A DNA stretch of 64,000 bases from Pelagibius sp037652055 (GTDB lineage: Bacteria > Pseudomonadota > Alphaproteobacteria > Kiloniellales > Kiloniellaceae): contig NZ_JBBKAH010000004.1 in the NCBI RefSeq assembly GCF_037652055.1, forward strand, positions 186,001-250,000, read 5' to 3'. Position 1 is the stretch's first letter; every line of letters begins with the position of its first letter. Shown one piece after another: positions 36,473-44,176 of the stretch. The position numbers and the translations under genes were made by a program. The notes under the pieces are model-generated. The model searched no databases and was not told where the DNA came from. It saw only the letters and a program-made list of their open reading frames with translations.

Positions 36473-37450
36473 CTAGCGTTTCACCTGCAGGCGGCGGGCA
36501 CGCCCACGCGGCAGCCGCAGATTCGCCTCGCGGAACAGGATGAAGAGGCCGGAGGCCATCACGACGGCCACGCCGATCCAGATGTTGAGGCCCGGCACCT
36601 CGCTCCAGAACACGAAGCCCAGCAGGGTAGCCCATATCATCGCGGTGTACTCAAAGGGCGCGATGACGGCGACGTCGCCATGCTTGAAGGCGGCGGTCAT
36701 CAGGATCTGTCCGACGCCGCCCAGCAGGCCGACGGCGATCAGGGCGGCGAGGTCGACGAGATCCGGCGCGACCCAGACGAAGGGCAGGGCGAGCCCCGAG
36801 ACCACCGTGCAGGCGAGGGTGAAGGTGAAGGCCACCGAGGCGCTGGTCTCGGTGCGGCCGAGCCGGCGCAGCACGATCATCGCGAGGGCGAAGAACAGCG
36901 TGCCGATCAGCGGAACCAGGGCGACGCTGGTGAGCAGCCCGGCGCCGGGCCGGATCATGATGACGACGCCGATGAAGCCGACCAGCACGGCGGCCCAGCG
37001 GCGCGGCCCGACCTTCTCGCCGAGCAGCGGCACCGAGAGCGCCACCACGAAAACCGGCGCGGCAAAGCTGATGGCGACGACGTCGGCCAGCGGCATGCGC
37101 ACATAGGCATGGAAAAAGCAGAACATGGCGCCGATGCCGACCAGGCTGCGCAGCAGGTGGCCGCTGATGCTGTTCACCCTGAGCGCTTTCAGCGAACCGC
37201 CGTGCAGGATCAGGAAGAGGATGGGCACGAAGGCGAAGAAGCTGCGGAAGAACATCACCTGCAGGGTCGGATAGCGCGCCCCCAGGTCCTTCACCAGGGC
37301 GTCCATGACGGCAAAGAAAGCGACGCTGCCGACCATCATCACGATGGCGCGCGCGGGCGAAACGGCGGCCGGCAGGGCGCCCGCAAGCGGGGCTCCCGCG
37401 GGGGCGGCCGGCGCCGCCGGCAGAGCGGCCTTGGGGTCGGCGATCGCCAT
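36473..37450 (-). CDS. EamA/DMT family transporter
   Basis: A 325-residue inner-membrane protein with ten predicted helices in two EamA repeats, the layout of drug/metabolite transporters. MMVGSVAFFAVMDALVKDLG and ATLLGFVFWSEVPG are typical. The first ~35 residues are a Pro/Ala-rich, unconserved extension. ATG 37450 was chosen over a further upstream start because the added part is non-hydrophobic low-complexity sequence. The substrate is unknown. Confidence 0.88.
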   Translation of the reverse strand: MAIADPKAALPAAPAAPAGAPLAGALPAAVSPARAIVMMVGSVAFFAVMDALVKDLGARYPTLQVMFFRSFFAFVPILFLILHGGSLKALRVNSISGHLLRSLVGIGAMFCFFHAYVRMPLADVVAISFAAPVFVVALSVPLLGEKVGPRRWAAVLVGFIGVVIMIRPGAGLLTSVALVPLIGTLFFALAMIVLRRLGRTETSASVAFTFTLACTVVSGLALPFVWVAPDLVDLAALIAVGLLGGVGQILMTAAFKHGDVAVIAPFEYTAMIWATLLGFVFWSEVPGLNIWIGVAVVMASGLFILFREANLRLPRGRARRLQVKR

Positions 37451-37676
37451 GGATTTCTCTTCGGGAACGGAATTGGAGCAATGGCAGATTAAGCGCCGGG
37501 GGGGCCCGCCGGATGCGCTGTTCTTGCAGGGCTGCGGCGCGGCGAGCGCGCAGTCTGGGCGCGGGCGTTTAAGAAATCCCTGACATGGCGAACCCAGGAC
37601 GGCGGCCCGGGAGTTTTTTCTCTTGTTCCCCACTCCAGCTATGTAAAACTGCGCGAGCCATAGTTGTTTCGATTAG

Positions 37677-38210
37677 ATGGACGGGGTGTCGATCGAGATG
37701 GCGGATTTTCTGTTTTCCGAGTTCTACCTGAAAGATCTGGCGGGCGTGGACCCGCCGACGGTTCATCCGCGCTTCACAGAGATGATCCGCTATCTGGGAA
37801 AGGTCGCGCCGGAAGGTCGCTTGCCGGGGCGCCAGCATATCGATCCTTGCGATTTCCCGCAGTTGCTGGGCCTGATCAATCTGGTCGATGTCGAATCCGG
37901 TGATGCTGGTCTCCGGTTCCGCTACCGCCTGGTGGGTGAGCGGCAGCGCCAGGCCGCTGGGCGCGACATCGTCGGGCTGACGGTGGAGGAGGCCGTATTG
38001 CCGGCACTGGTGCCGCGCATCCAGGCGAACATGACCCTGGCGTCGACTGAGCGGCTGCCCGTCTATGACAGCTTTCCCATGCCCCATGCGGACCGCCAGT
38101 TCATCGCTTCCCAGCGCATGTATCACCCCCTGGCGAGCGACGGCGAGACGGTCGACATGCTGCTGGTCCTCAGCGGTTACGACGGCGTGCCGGTGAAGGC
38201 GACGGGCTAG
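37677..38210 (+). CDS. PAS domain-containing protein (PAS_5 type)
   Basis: A 177-residue protein consisting of one PAS-like domain of the alphaproteobacterial PAS_5 kind. It shows GRLPGRQHIDPCDFPQLLG, INLVDVESGDAGLRFRYRLVG and the ending RMYHPLASDGETVDMLLVLSG. No output domain is attached. Such proteins are often found alone and their signals are not known. Its stop shares the four bases CTAG with the convergent ABC-F gene. Confidence 0.82.
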   Translation: MDGVSIEMADFLFSEFYLKDLAGVDPPTVHPRFTEMIRYLGKVAPEGRLPGRQHIDPCDFPQLLGLINLVDVESGDAGLRFRYRLVGERQRQAAGRDIVGLTVEEAVLPALVPRIQANMTLASTERLPVYDSFPMPHADRQFIASQRMYHPLASDGETVDMLLVLSGYDGVPVKATG

Positions 38211-40090
38211 GCTTCCTCGAGCTGGGTCTGCAGTTCCAGCCAGCGGTCCTCGGCCTCGGCGATCGTCTGCTTGATCTGGCCGAACTTTATATGGAGCTCC
38301 TGCAGCCGGGCGGTCGGTCCGTCATAGACCTCCGGGTCCGCCAGCTTCCTTTCCAGCTCGACTTTCTGGCGGTTCAGCTTCTCGATTTGCGCCTCGGCCT
38401 GCCGGGCCGCCTTGCGCAGGTCGGCGACGGCCGCGCGCGCCTCGGCGGCGGCGCGGCGCTTGTCCTTCTTGGAGACGACGTCCTCGCGCTCCGGCTTGTC
38501 CTCGCGCTGGCGCGAGCGCTCCTGGCGGCGCTGCTCCATCAGCAGCTTGCGATAGTCGTCCATGTCGCCGTCGAAGGACACCACCCCGCCGTCGGTCACC
38601 AGCCACAGGCGGTCGGCCACGAGTTCGACCAGATGAGCATCGTGACTGACCAGGATCACCGCGCCTTCGAAGGCGCTGAGCGCCTGGACCAGGGCCTGGC
38701 GGGAATCGACGTCGAGGTGGTTGGTCGGCTCGTCGAGGATCAGGACGTGCGGCGCATCGCGGCTCATCAGCGCGAACAGCAGGCGCGCCTTCTCGCCGCC
38801 CGACAGCTTGCCGACGGCGACCTCGGCGCGGTCGGCGCCGAAGCCGAAGCGGCCGAGCTGCGCGCGCAGCTTCGTCTCGGTCTCCAGCGGCATCAGCCGA
38901 GCCATGTGGGCGAGCGGCGTCGCGGTGAGGTCGAGCTCCTCGGCCTGGTCCTGGGCGAAGTAGCCGATCTTCAGCTTGCTGGAGCGGGTCATGCGCCCGT
39001 CCATCGGCTTCAAGCGCCCGGCGAACAGCTTGGAGAGGGTCGACTTGCCGTTGCCATTGGCGCCCAGAAGGGCGACGCGGTCATCCATGTCGAGGCGCAG
39101 GCTGAGGCGCGAGAGGATCGGCTTGCCGACCTCGTAGCCGACGGCGGCATTCTCCAGCGTCAGGATCGGCGGCGAAAGCTGTGTGGGTGCCGGAAAGTCG
39201 AACGTGACGGTGCGGTCCTCCATCACCGCCGCGATCGGTTCCATGCGCGCCAGCGCCTTCAGGCGCGACTGCGCCTGGCGCGCCTTGGACGCCTTGTAGC
39301 GAAAGCGGTCGACGAAGGCCTGGATGTGGCGGCGCTCGACCTGCTGCTTGGCGTGCAGCGCGGCCTGGTGTTCCAGGTGCTCGCGGCGCAGGCGCTCGAA
39401 GCGGTCGTAGTTGCCGGTGTAGGCGGTCAGCTTGCGGTGTTCCAGGTGGATGATCCGGTTCACCGCGCGGTTCAGCAGGCCGCGGTCGTGCGAGACCAGC
39501 AGCAGCGTGCCGGGGTAGCCCTTGAGAAAGCTCTCCAGCCAGATCGCGGCTTCGAGGTCCAGGTGGTTGGTCGGCTCGTCGAGCAGCAACAGATCGGGCG
39601 CGCGGAACAGCAGTGCGGCAAGGGCGACGCGCATGCGCCAGCCACCGGAGAACTCGGCGCAGGGGCGCTGCTGCGCCGGCTCGTCGAAGCCGAGGCCGGC
39701 GAGAATGCGCGCGGCGCGCGCGGGGGCGGCATCCGCCCCGATGGTGGCGAGGCGCTCGTGCAGCTCGGCGATGCGGTGCGGGTCGGTGGCGTGTTCGGCC
39801 TCGGCCAGCAGGGCGGTGCGCTCGGTATCGGCGGCCAGGACGGTGTCGATCAGGCTGGTTTGGCCGGAGGGCGCCTCCTGGGCCACCTTGCCGACGCGGA
39901 TGAGGCGCGGATAGGTGATGCTGCCGCCGTCGGCGTGCAGGTCGCCCGAGATCAGCTTCAAGAGGGTGGTCTTGCCCGACCCGTTGCGCCCGACCAGACC
40001 CACCCGGTCGCCCTTGTTGACGGCAACCGTCGCCTGGTCGAACAGCAGGTCGCCCTGAACCCGGTAGACAAGATCGTTAATGTGCAGCAT
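38207..40090 (-). CDS. ABC-F family ATPase (YheS type)
   Basis: A 627-residue soluble protein with two ABC ATPase domains and no membrane part: Walker A GRNGSGKTT and GANGNGKST, signatures FSGGWRMR and LSGGEKAR, and two DEPTNHLD Walker B motifs. The linker and a C-terminal coiled coil of about 70 residues follow the E. coli YheS pattern. ABC-F proteins act on the ribosome exit site. ATG 40090 (LHINDLVYRV) is preferred over upstream in-frame starts, which encode a Pro/Arg-rich stretch. Confidence 0.92.
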   Translation of the reverse strand: MLHINDLVYRVQGDLLFDQATVAVNKGDRVGLVGRNGSGKTTLLKLISGDLHADGGSITYPRLIRVGKVAQEAPSGQTSLIDTVLAADTERTALLAEAEHATDPHRIAELHERLATIGADAAPARAARILAGLGFDEPAQQRPCAEFSGGWRMRVALAALLFRAPDLLLLDEPTNHLDLEAAIWLESFLKGYPGTLLLVSHDRGLLNRAVNRIIHLEHRKLTAYTGNYDRFERLRREHLEHQAALHAKQQVERRHIQAFVDRFRYKASKARQAQSRLKALARMEPIAAVMEDRTVTFDFPAPTQLSPPILTLENAAVGYEVGKPILSRLSLRLDMDDRVALLGANGNGKSTLSKLFAGRLKPMDGRMTRSSKLKIGYFAQDQAEELDLTATPLAHMARLMPLETETKLRAQLGRFGFGADRAEVAVGKLSGGEKARLLFALMSRDAPHVLILDEPTNHLDVDSRQALVQALSAFEGAVILVSHDAHLVELVADRLWLVTDGGVVSFDGDMDDYRKLLMEQRRQERSRQREDKPEREDVVSKKDKRRAAAEARAAVADLRKAARQAEAQIEKLNRQKVELERKLADPEVYDGPTARLQELHIKFGQIKQTIAEAEDRWLELQTQLEEA

Positions 40091-40318
40091 CGGCCCGTTG
40101 CGCTCCGGCCAGAAATGGCGGCGAGGGGTGATAGCACGGCCCGGGGAGGGGGGAAAGTCCGGCTGAAGCGGCCCCGGAAAGGCCCGGGCACGGGCCGCAG
40201 CCTGGCCGTTGCCCTGACCCGGCAAAGGGTCTATAAGCCCGGCGCGAAACGCAATGGGCCGCCCCCACCGCTATCCGGGGTGGCCCGCACACGAGCAATC
40301 AAAGGAGAGCCGGAGCCT

Positions 40319-40741
40319 ATGGCTATCGAACGCACTTTTTCGATCATCAAGCCGGATGCCACCAAGCGCAACATCACGGGCAAGATCATCGACCGCCTTG
40401 AGGCTGCCGGCCTGCGCGTCGTCGCCAGCAAGCGCATCCACATGACCCGCGAGCAGGCCGAAGGCTTCTATGCGGTGCACAAGGAGCGTCCCTTCTTCAA
40501 CGACCTGTGCAGCTTCATGATCTCCGGCCCGGTCGTGGTCCAGGTCCTGGAGGGCGAGAACGCCGTGGCCAAGAACCGCGAAGTGATGGGCGCCACCAAT
40601 CCCAAGGATGCGGCCCCCGGCACCATCCGCGCCGACTTCGCCGAGTCCATTGAAGCGAACTCGGTGCACGGTTCCGACGCTCCGGAGACCGCGGCGCAGG
40701 AGATAAAGTATTTCTTCAAGGACGCCGAAATCGTCGGTTGA
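40319..40741 (+). CDS. ndk: Nucleoside diphosphate kinase
   Basis: A 140-residue enzyme that passes phosphate from ATP to other NDPs. It begins AIERTFSIIKPDATKRN and has the phosphorylated His117 in NSVHGSDA. AAAGGAG lies about 11 bases before the ATG. The frame happens to stay open far upstream through the antisense of the ABC-F gene, which is not a fusion. An intrinsic terminator follows. Confidence 0.98.
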   Translation: MAIERTFSIIKPDATKRNITGKIIDRLEAAGLRVVASKRIHMTREQAEGFYAVHKERPFFNDLCSFMISGPVVVQVLEGENAVAKNREVMGATNPKDAAPGTIRADFAESIEANSVHGSDAPETAAQEIKYFFKDAEIVG

Positions 40742-40783
40742 AGCAGGCAAGTCCGCGGCGGGCCAGGCGCCCGCTGCCAGAGC

Positions 40784-40816
40784 AAAGGCGGGTCCTCGCG
40801 GATCCGCCTTTTTCTT
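40784..40816 (+). terminator. Rho-independent terminator of ndk
   Basis: A 12-pair stem (40784-40795 with 40800-40811, one G-U pair) with loop TCGC runs directly into TTTTTCTTT. It begins 43 bases after the ndk stop. Confidence 0.92.
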
Positions 40817-40938
40817 TGCGCAGGGGCGCTGGTGCCGGGATTGGCGGCGCAAGGAACAAAAGTCGGGGGTTGTGCGTCTATAAGGCGAAGGAAGTGCAAC
40901 TGGCCTTCGTGTAATCGAAGCAGAAAAGGAGCACAGCC

Positions 40939-41397
40939 ATGCGTACCCTGACAGCCGTTACCTTGGCCCTGGCGACGGCGACGGCGGTGCCGGCGATTGC
41001 CGCGGCACAGCAGATGTCGCCGCCGGTGATGGCGGAGCAGAGCCCCGACCAGGTCCTCTCCGACAAGTACATTGGCGCCGAGGTGGTGGCCGGGTCACCC
41101 GAAGGCGTGGAAAGCGTCGGCACGGTCTCCGACCTGGTGCTGGGACCCGACAACAAGATCGTCGGCGTCATCGTGGATGTCGGTGGTTTCCTCGGCGTCG
41201 CCGCCAAGCCCGTCGGGCTCTCCTGGGCCTCGCTCAGCGAAGAGCAGAATGACGGCGAGCTGATGCTCCGCACCAGCCTGAGCCGCGCGGAACTGGAAGA
41301 AGCGCCGGAGTTCAAGACGCTGGAAGCCAAGCAGGTGGAAAGCGATCAGAAAATGATGGAGCAGGAGCAGCCTCCGGCCACCTTGCCGGCTCAGTAA
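40939..41397 (+). CDS. Exported PRC-barrel domain protein
   Basis: A 152-residue protein with a signal peptide (residues 1-23, AIAAAQQ) and one PRC-barrel-like domain: LSDKYIGAEVVAG, GTVSDLVLGPDNKIVGVIVDVGGFLG, and VGLSWASL. A charged, Glu/Gln-rich tail follows. Exported PRC-barrel proteins are common in alphaproteobacteria, and their role is not known. AAGGAG is 8 bases before the ATG. It stands alone between the ndk terminator and a hairpin. Confidence 0.83.
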   Translation: MRTLTAVTLALATATAVPAIAAAQQMSPPVMAEQSPDQVLSDKYIGAEVVAGSPEGVESVGTVSDLVLGPDNKIVGVIVDVGGFLGVAAKPVGLSWASLSEEQNDGELMLRTSLSRAELEEAPEFKTLEAKQVESDQKMMEQEQPPATLPAQ

Positions 41398-41419
41398 GTC
41401 GCCTCTGCAACGCGACAAG

Positions 41420-41452
41420 CAACCGCCTTTCCCGCGACGGGGAGGGCGGTTG
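41420..41452 (+). terminator. Hairpin after the PRC-barrel gene
   Basis: Fourteen pairs (with two G-U) formed by 41420-41433 and 41439-41452 around GCGAC. It lies 23 bases after the stop but has no U-run on either side, so termination is likely but not certain; it may instead protect the message end. Confidence 0.55.
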
Positions 41453-41484
41453 TCCGTGCGCTCCGTCCGAGAGATGCTGAAGAT

Positions 41485-41988
41485 ATGAAATCATCGACCG
41501 CCCTTGCCGCCGCACTCTTCGGCGCTGTCTTTTACGGCTCATCTGCATTTATTGCCGGAACCGCGGCCCTTGCTCAATCACGGGCGGAGGACGACACCAC
41601 GAAGCTGGCCGACGAGATCATCGGCTGCGCCGGCCTGGACACAGATGCGGAGCGGCTGGAGTGCTACGATGGGGTGGCCGCGCCGCTCATGGGGCTCGAC
41701 CAGCCGAGCGACAGCGAAGGACCGGGCACCCTGCACAGCTTCACCGGCAAGGACGACTGGGATTCCGAAGCCCTGGAGTTCGACCAGCCATGGCGGCTGG
41801 TCTGGCAAAATCAGGGCAGCCTGCTGACGGTGGAGCTTCGTACGGAGCAGGGTGAACTGGTCGATGTGGTGGGCAACCAGATCGGCAGGGGCGGCGGCCG
41901 TTCGGAGGCCATCGAGCCGGGCACCTATCGGCTGGCCGTGCGCGGGCTGGGAGGCTGGCGCGTGCAGACCTTGGTCAGTGCCGATTAG
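41485..41988 (+). CDS. Exported protein of unknown function
   Basis: A 167-residue protein with a signal peptide (about 1-31, ending ALAQS). The mature part begins with GCAGLDTDAERLECYDGVA, a two-cysteine motif seen at the start of various proteobacterial periplasmic proteins. A beta-rich region follows (PWRLVWQNQGSLLTVELRT) and ends YRLAVRGLGGWRVQTLVSAD. This part resembles the layout of small ligand-binding beta sandwiches. I do not recognise a named family. Confidence 0.7.
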   Translation: MKSSTALAAALFGAVFYGSSAFIAGTAALAQSRAEDDTTKLADEIIGCAGLDTDAERLECYDGVAAPLMGLDQPSDSEGPGTLHSFTGKDDWDSEALEFDQPWRLVWQNQGSLLTVELRTEQGELVDVVGNQIGRGGGRSEAIEPGTYRLAVRGLGGWRVQTLVSAD

Positions 41989-42067
41989 CCTGCGTGCCGA
42001 TCAGCCGGGCCCGTTCGCCGGCCGTCGAGGCCGGTCGCGATGCGATCCGATTGTCGGAGAAGCTGTG

Positions 42068-42190
42068 TTACAGGAGGAACAGCGCCATCAGGGCCAGGGT
42101 GATGATCACCAGCACCGTAGAGATCGTGATGAAGCGCGTGAAGCCCTTCCAGATCTGCTGATGCTCACGAAGCAATTGATCGTCTGCCAT
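42068..42190 (-). CDS. aa3-type cytochrome c oxidase subunit IV (small)
   Basis: A 40-residue protein with a short polar start (ADDQLLREHQQIWKGF) and one membrane helix (TISTVLVIITLALMALFLL). This fits the small alphaproteobacterial oxidase subunit IV family (COX4_pro_2), which sits beside the catalytic subunits of aa3 oxidase without any cofactor. GGGAA precedes the ATG. No other oxidase gene is near; it lies after purN on the same strand. It is too short for many gene callers. Confidence 0.75.
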   Translation of the reverse strand: MADDQLLREHQQIWKGFTRFITISTVLVIITLALMALFLL

Positions 42191-42321
42191 TTCCCAAGTC
42201 CCCGTGCGTGGTCCAACGGTTGCTCTTGCGGCAACGGCCGCCCCCGGCCGACACCCCGTTCCTGGCGTTCTTCTAGCCCGAGATGCCGCGGCGGGCAAGC
42301 CTTCCCGCCTTGGCGGCGGGC

Positions 42322-42987
42322 TCAGAGAGCCGGGTTCAAGAGTTGGCCCGAACCGTCGAAGTCCCCCGAAATCTCGGCTTTTCCGCCGGCCAGGCGGACG
42401 CGGCCCTCGGCGACCAGCCGCAGGCAGGCGGGATAGAGGCGGTGCTCCACCCCCAGCACGCGGGCGGCCAGGCGGGCCGGGTCGTCGCCGGGCAGCACGG
42501 GCACCGCGGCCTGGCCGATGATCGGGCCGCCGTCGACCTCCTCGGTGACGAAGTGGACGCTGCAGCCGTGCAGCTTCACCCCCGCGGCGAGGGCCCGCTC
42601 GTGGGTGTCGAGGCCCGGGAAGAGCGGCAGGAGGGAGGGATGGACGTTGATCATGCGGCCGTGCCAGTGCTGCACGAAGGCGGCGCTGACCACGCGCATG
42701 AAGCCGGCGAGGCAGAGCAGTTCCACGCCGGCCCTTTCCAGCGCCGCAGTGACCGCGGTTTCGAAGGCCGGCTTGCCGTCAAAGGCCTTGTGATCGATCA
42801 CTTCGGCGGCGACCCCGGCCGCCCGAGCGTGCTCCAGCCCGCCGGCGCCGGGCCGGTTGGCAATGACGGTGACGATCTCGGCAGGAAAACCCGGCGCGGC
42901 ACAGGCATCGAGCAGGGCCTTCAGGTTGCTGCCGCGCCCCGAGATCAGCACGCCGACCTTCAGTCTGCGGGCCGCGGCCTCCGCCAT
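42322..42987 (-). CDS. purN: Phosphoribosylglycinamide formyltransferase PurN
   Basis: A 221-residue enzyme that transfers a formyl group from 10-formyl-THF to GAR. It has GVLISGRGSNLKALLDA at the start, LAGFMRVVS, the catalytic Asn and His in NVHPSLLPLFPG, and HFVTEEVDGGPII with its aspartate. The start ATG overlaps the purM stop by one base (TGATG). Confidence 0.95.
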   Translation of the reverse strand: MAEAAARRLKVGVLISGRGSNLKALLDACAAPGFPAEIVTVIANRPGAGGLEHARAAGVAAEVIDHKAFDGKPAFETAVTAALERAGVELLCLAGFMRVVSAAFVQHWHGRMINVHPSLLPLFPGLDTHERALAAGVKLHGCSVHFVTEEVDGGPIIGQAAVPVLPGDDPARLAARVLGVEHRLYPACLRLVAEGRVRLAGGKAEISGDFDGSGQLLNPAL

Positions 42988-44087
42988 CAGCGCGGCCAGC
43001 TCGCGTCGAGCCCCTCGATGGCGACCGAGGGGGCCCCTTCGGCGCGCGCCTGGATGCGGCCGATCTCGAAGACCCTCTCGCCGGCCGCCTCGAAAGCCGC
43101 GCGGACGCTGCCGGCATGATCCGGATTGACCACCACCACCATGCCGACGCCGCAGTTGAAGGTGCGCATCATCTCCTTGGGGGCGATGCCGCCGGTCGCG
43201 GCCAGCCAGCGGAACACGGCAGGCACCGGCCAGGTAATGCCGTCCAGCACCACCGCCAGGGTCTTGGGCATGACGCGCGGCAGGTTCTCGGGGAAGCCGC
43301 CGCCGGTGATGTGGGCCAGCGCCTTGATGCCGCCGTGTTTTGCCCCGGGGCCCCTGAGGGCGGCCAGGCAGCTCTTCACGTAGATGCGGGTGGGCACCAG
43401 CAAGGCCTCGCCCAGGCTCTTCTCCGGCGCGAAGGGGGCCGGCGCCGCATAGTCGGCCCCGGCGGTCTCGACCACCCGGCGGACCAGCGAGAAGCCGTTG
43501 GAGTGCAGGCCGGAGGAGGCGAGGCCGAGCACCACGTCGCCGGCGGTGACGCCGTCGCCTGTCAGCACCTGGTCGCGCTCCACCGCGCCGACCGCGAAGC
43601 CGGCGAGATCGTAGTCCCCGGCGGCATAGAGGCCCGGCATCTCGGCGGTCTCGCCGCCGATCAGGGCGCAGCCGGCCTGGCGGCAGCCCTCGGCGATGCC
43701 CTCGATGATTGCCGTGCCGACGGGAACTTCGAGCTGCCCGGAAGCGTAGTAATCCAGGAAGAACAGCGGCTCGGCGCCCTGCACCACCAGATCGTTCACG
43801 CACATGGCGACCAGGTCGATCCCGACCGTGTCGTGGCGGCCGGCGGCGATGGCGACCTTAAGCTTGGTGCCGACGCCGTCGTTGGCGGCGACCAGCAGGG
43901 GATCGCGAAATCCGGCCGCCTTGGGGTCGAAGAAGCCCCCGAAGCCCCCGAGGCCGGCATCGGCGCCGCTGCGCGCCGTGGAGCGAGCCAGGGGCTTGAT
44001 GGCCTCGACCAGGGCGTTGCCGGCATCGATGTCGACGCCCGCGTCCTTGTAGGTCAGCTGGTTGTCGCGCGAATTCCGGCTTGTTAT
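42987..44087 (-). CDS. purM: Phosphoribosylformylglycinamidine cyclo-ligase PurM, apparently starting at ATA
   Basis: With the start proposed here the enzyme (AIR synthetase, fifth step of purine synthesis) is 366 residues. It has LTYKDAGVDIDAGNALV near the N-terminus, DGVGTKLKVAI, MCVNDLVVQGAEPLFFLDYYASG, GGETAEMPG and HITGGGFPENLPR. The first ATG in frame is at 43805, inside the conserved core, and would delete about 94 residues including the ATP-binding part. Reading back, the frame is open to a TGA at 44097-44099 with no ATG, GTG or TTG. The only plausible start is ATA 44085-44087, five bases after GGAGG. A sequencing error or recent mutation is the alternative. Confidence 0.88.
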   Translation of the reverse strand: MTSRNSRDNQLTYKDAGVDIDAGNALVEAIKPLARSTARSGADAGLGGFGGFFDPKAAGFRDPLLVAANDGVGTKLKVAIAAGRHDTVGIDLVAMCVNDLVVQGAEPLFFLDYYASGQLEVPVGTAIIEGIAEGCRQAGCALIGGETAEMPGLYAAGDYDLAGFAVGAVERDQVLTGDGVTAGDVVLGLASSGLHSNGFSLVRRVVETAGADYAAPAPFAPEKSLGEALLVPTRIYVKSCLAALRGPGAKHGGIKALAHITGGGFPENLPRVMPKTLAVVLDGITWPVPAVFRWLAATGGIAPKEMMRTFNCGVGMVVVVNPDHAGSVRAAFEAAGERVFEIGRIQARAEGAPSVAIEGLDASWPR

Positions 44088-44097
44088 GGCGTCCTCC
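44085..44097 (-). promoter_or_regulatory. Ribosome binding site and ATA start of purM
   Basis: On the minus strand GGAGG (44093-44097) is followed by five bases and ATA (44087-44085). The spacing is ideal for initiation at the ATA. An ATG lies just upstream but is followed at once by TGA. CTG ten codons later is the only other near-cognate start and has no ribosome site. Confidence 0.6.
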
Positions 44098-44176
44098 GGT
44101 CACATGGGGTATTTAGGGGATCAGGCATTTCTGCCCGCTTTGCCGGGCGAAGATAGAGAATCCGGGACGGTTTGCA

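Noticed and set aside
38291..40741. An 816-codon frame that reads into ndk, suggesting a fusion
   Set aside because: The N-terminal 676 codons are the antisense of the ABC-F gene. The ndk ATG at 40319 has its own ribosome site and gives the exact family length.
42322..43803. A 493-codon minus-strand frame suggesting a purM-purN fusion
   Set aside because: Only its last 221 codons are PurN. The earlier part is an out-of-frame reading of purM, and purN has its own ATG coupled to the purM stop.
42987..43805. purM as a truncated gene starting at ATG 43805
   Set aside because: Conserved PurM sequence continues in frame for another 94 codons upstream, to a ribosome binding site with ATA; the internal ATG lies within the conserved VAMCVNDLVVQGAE.
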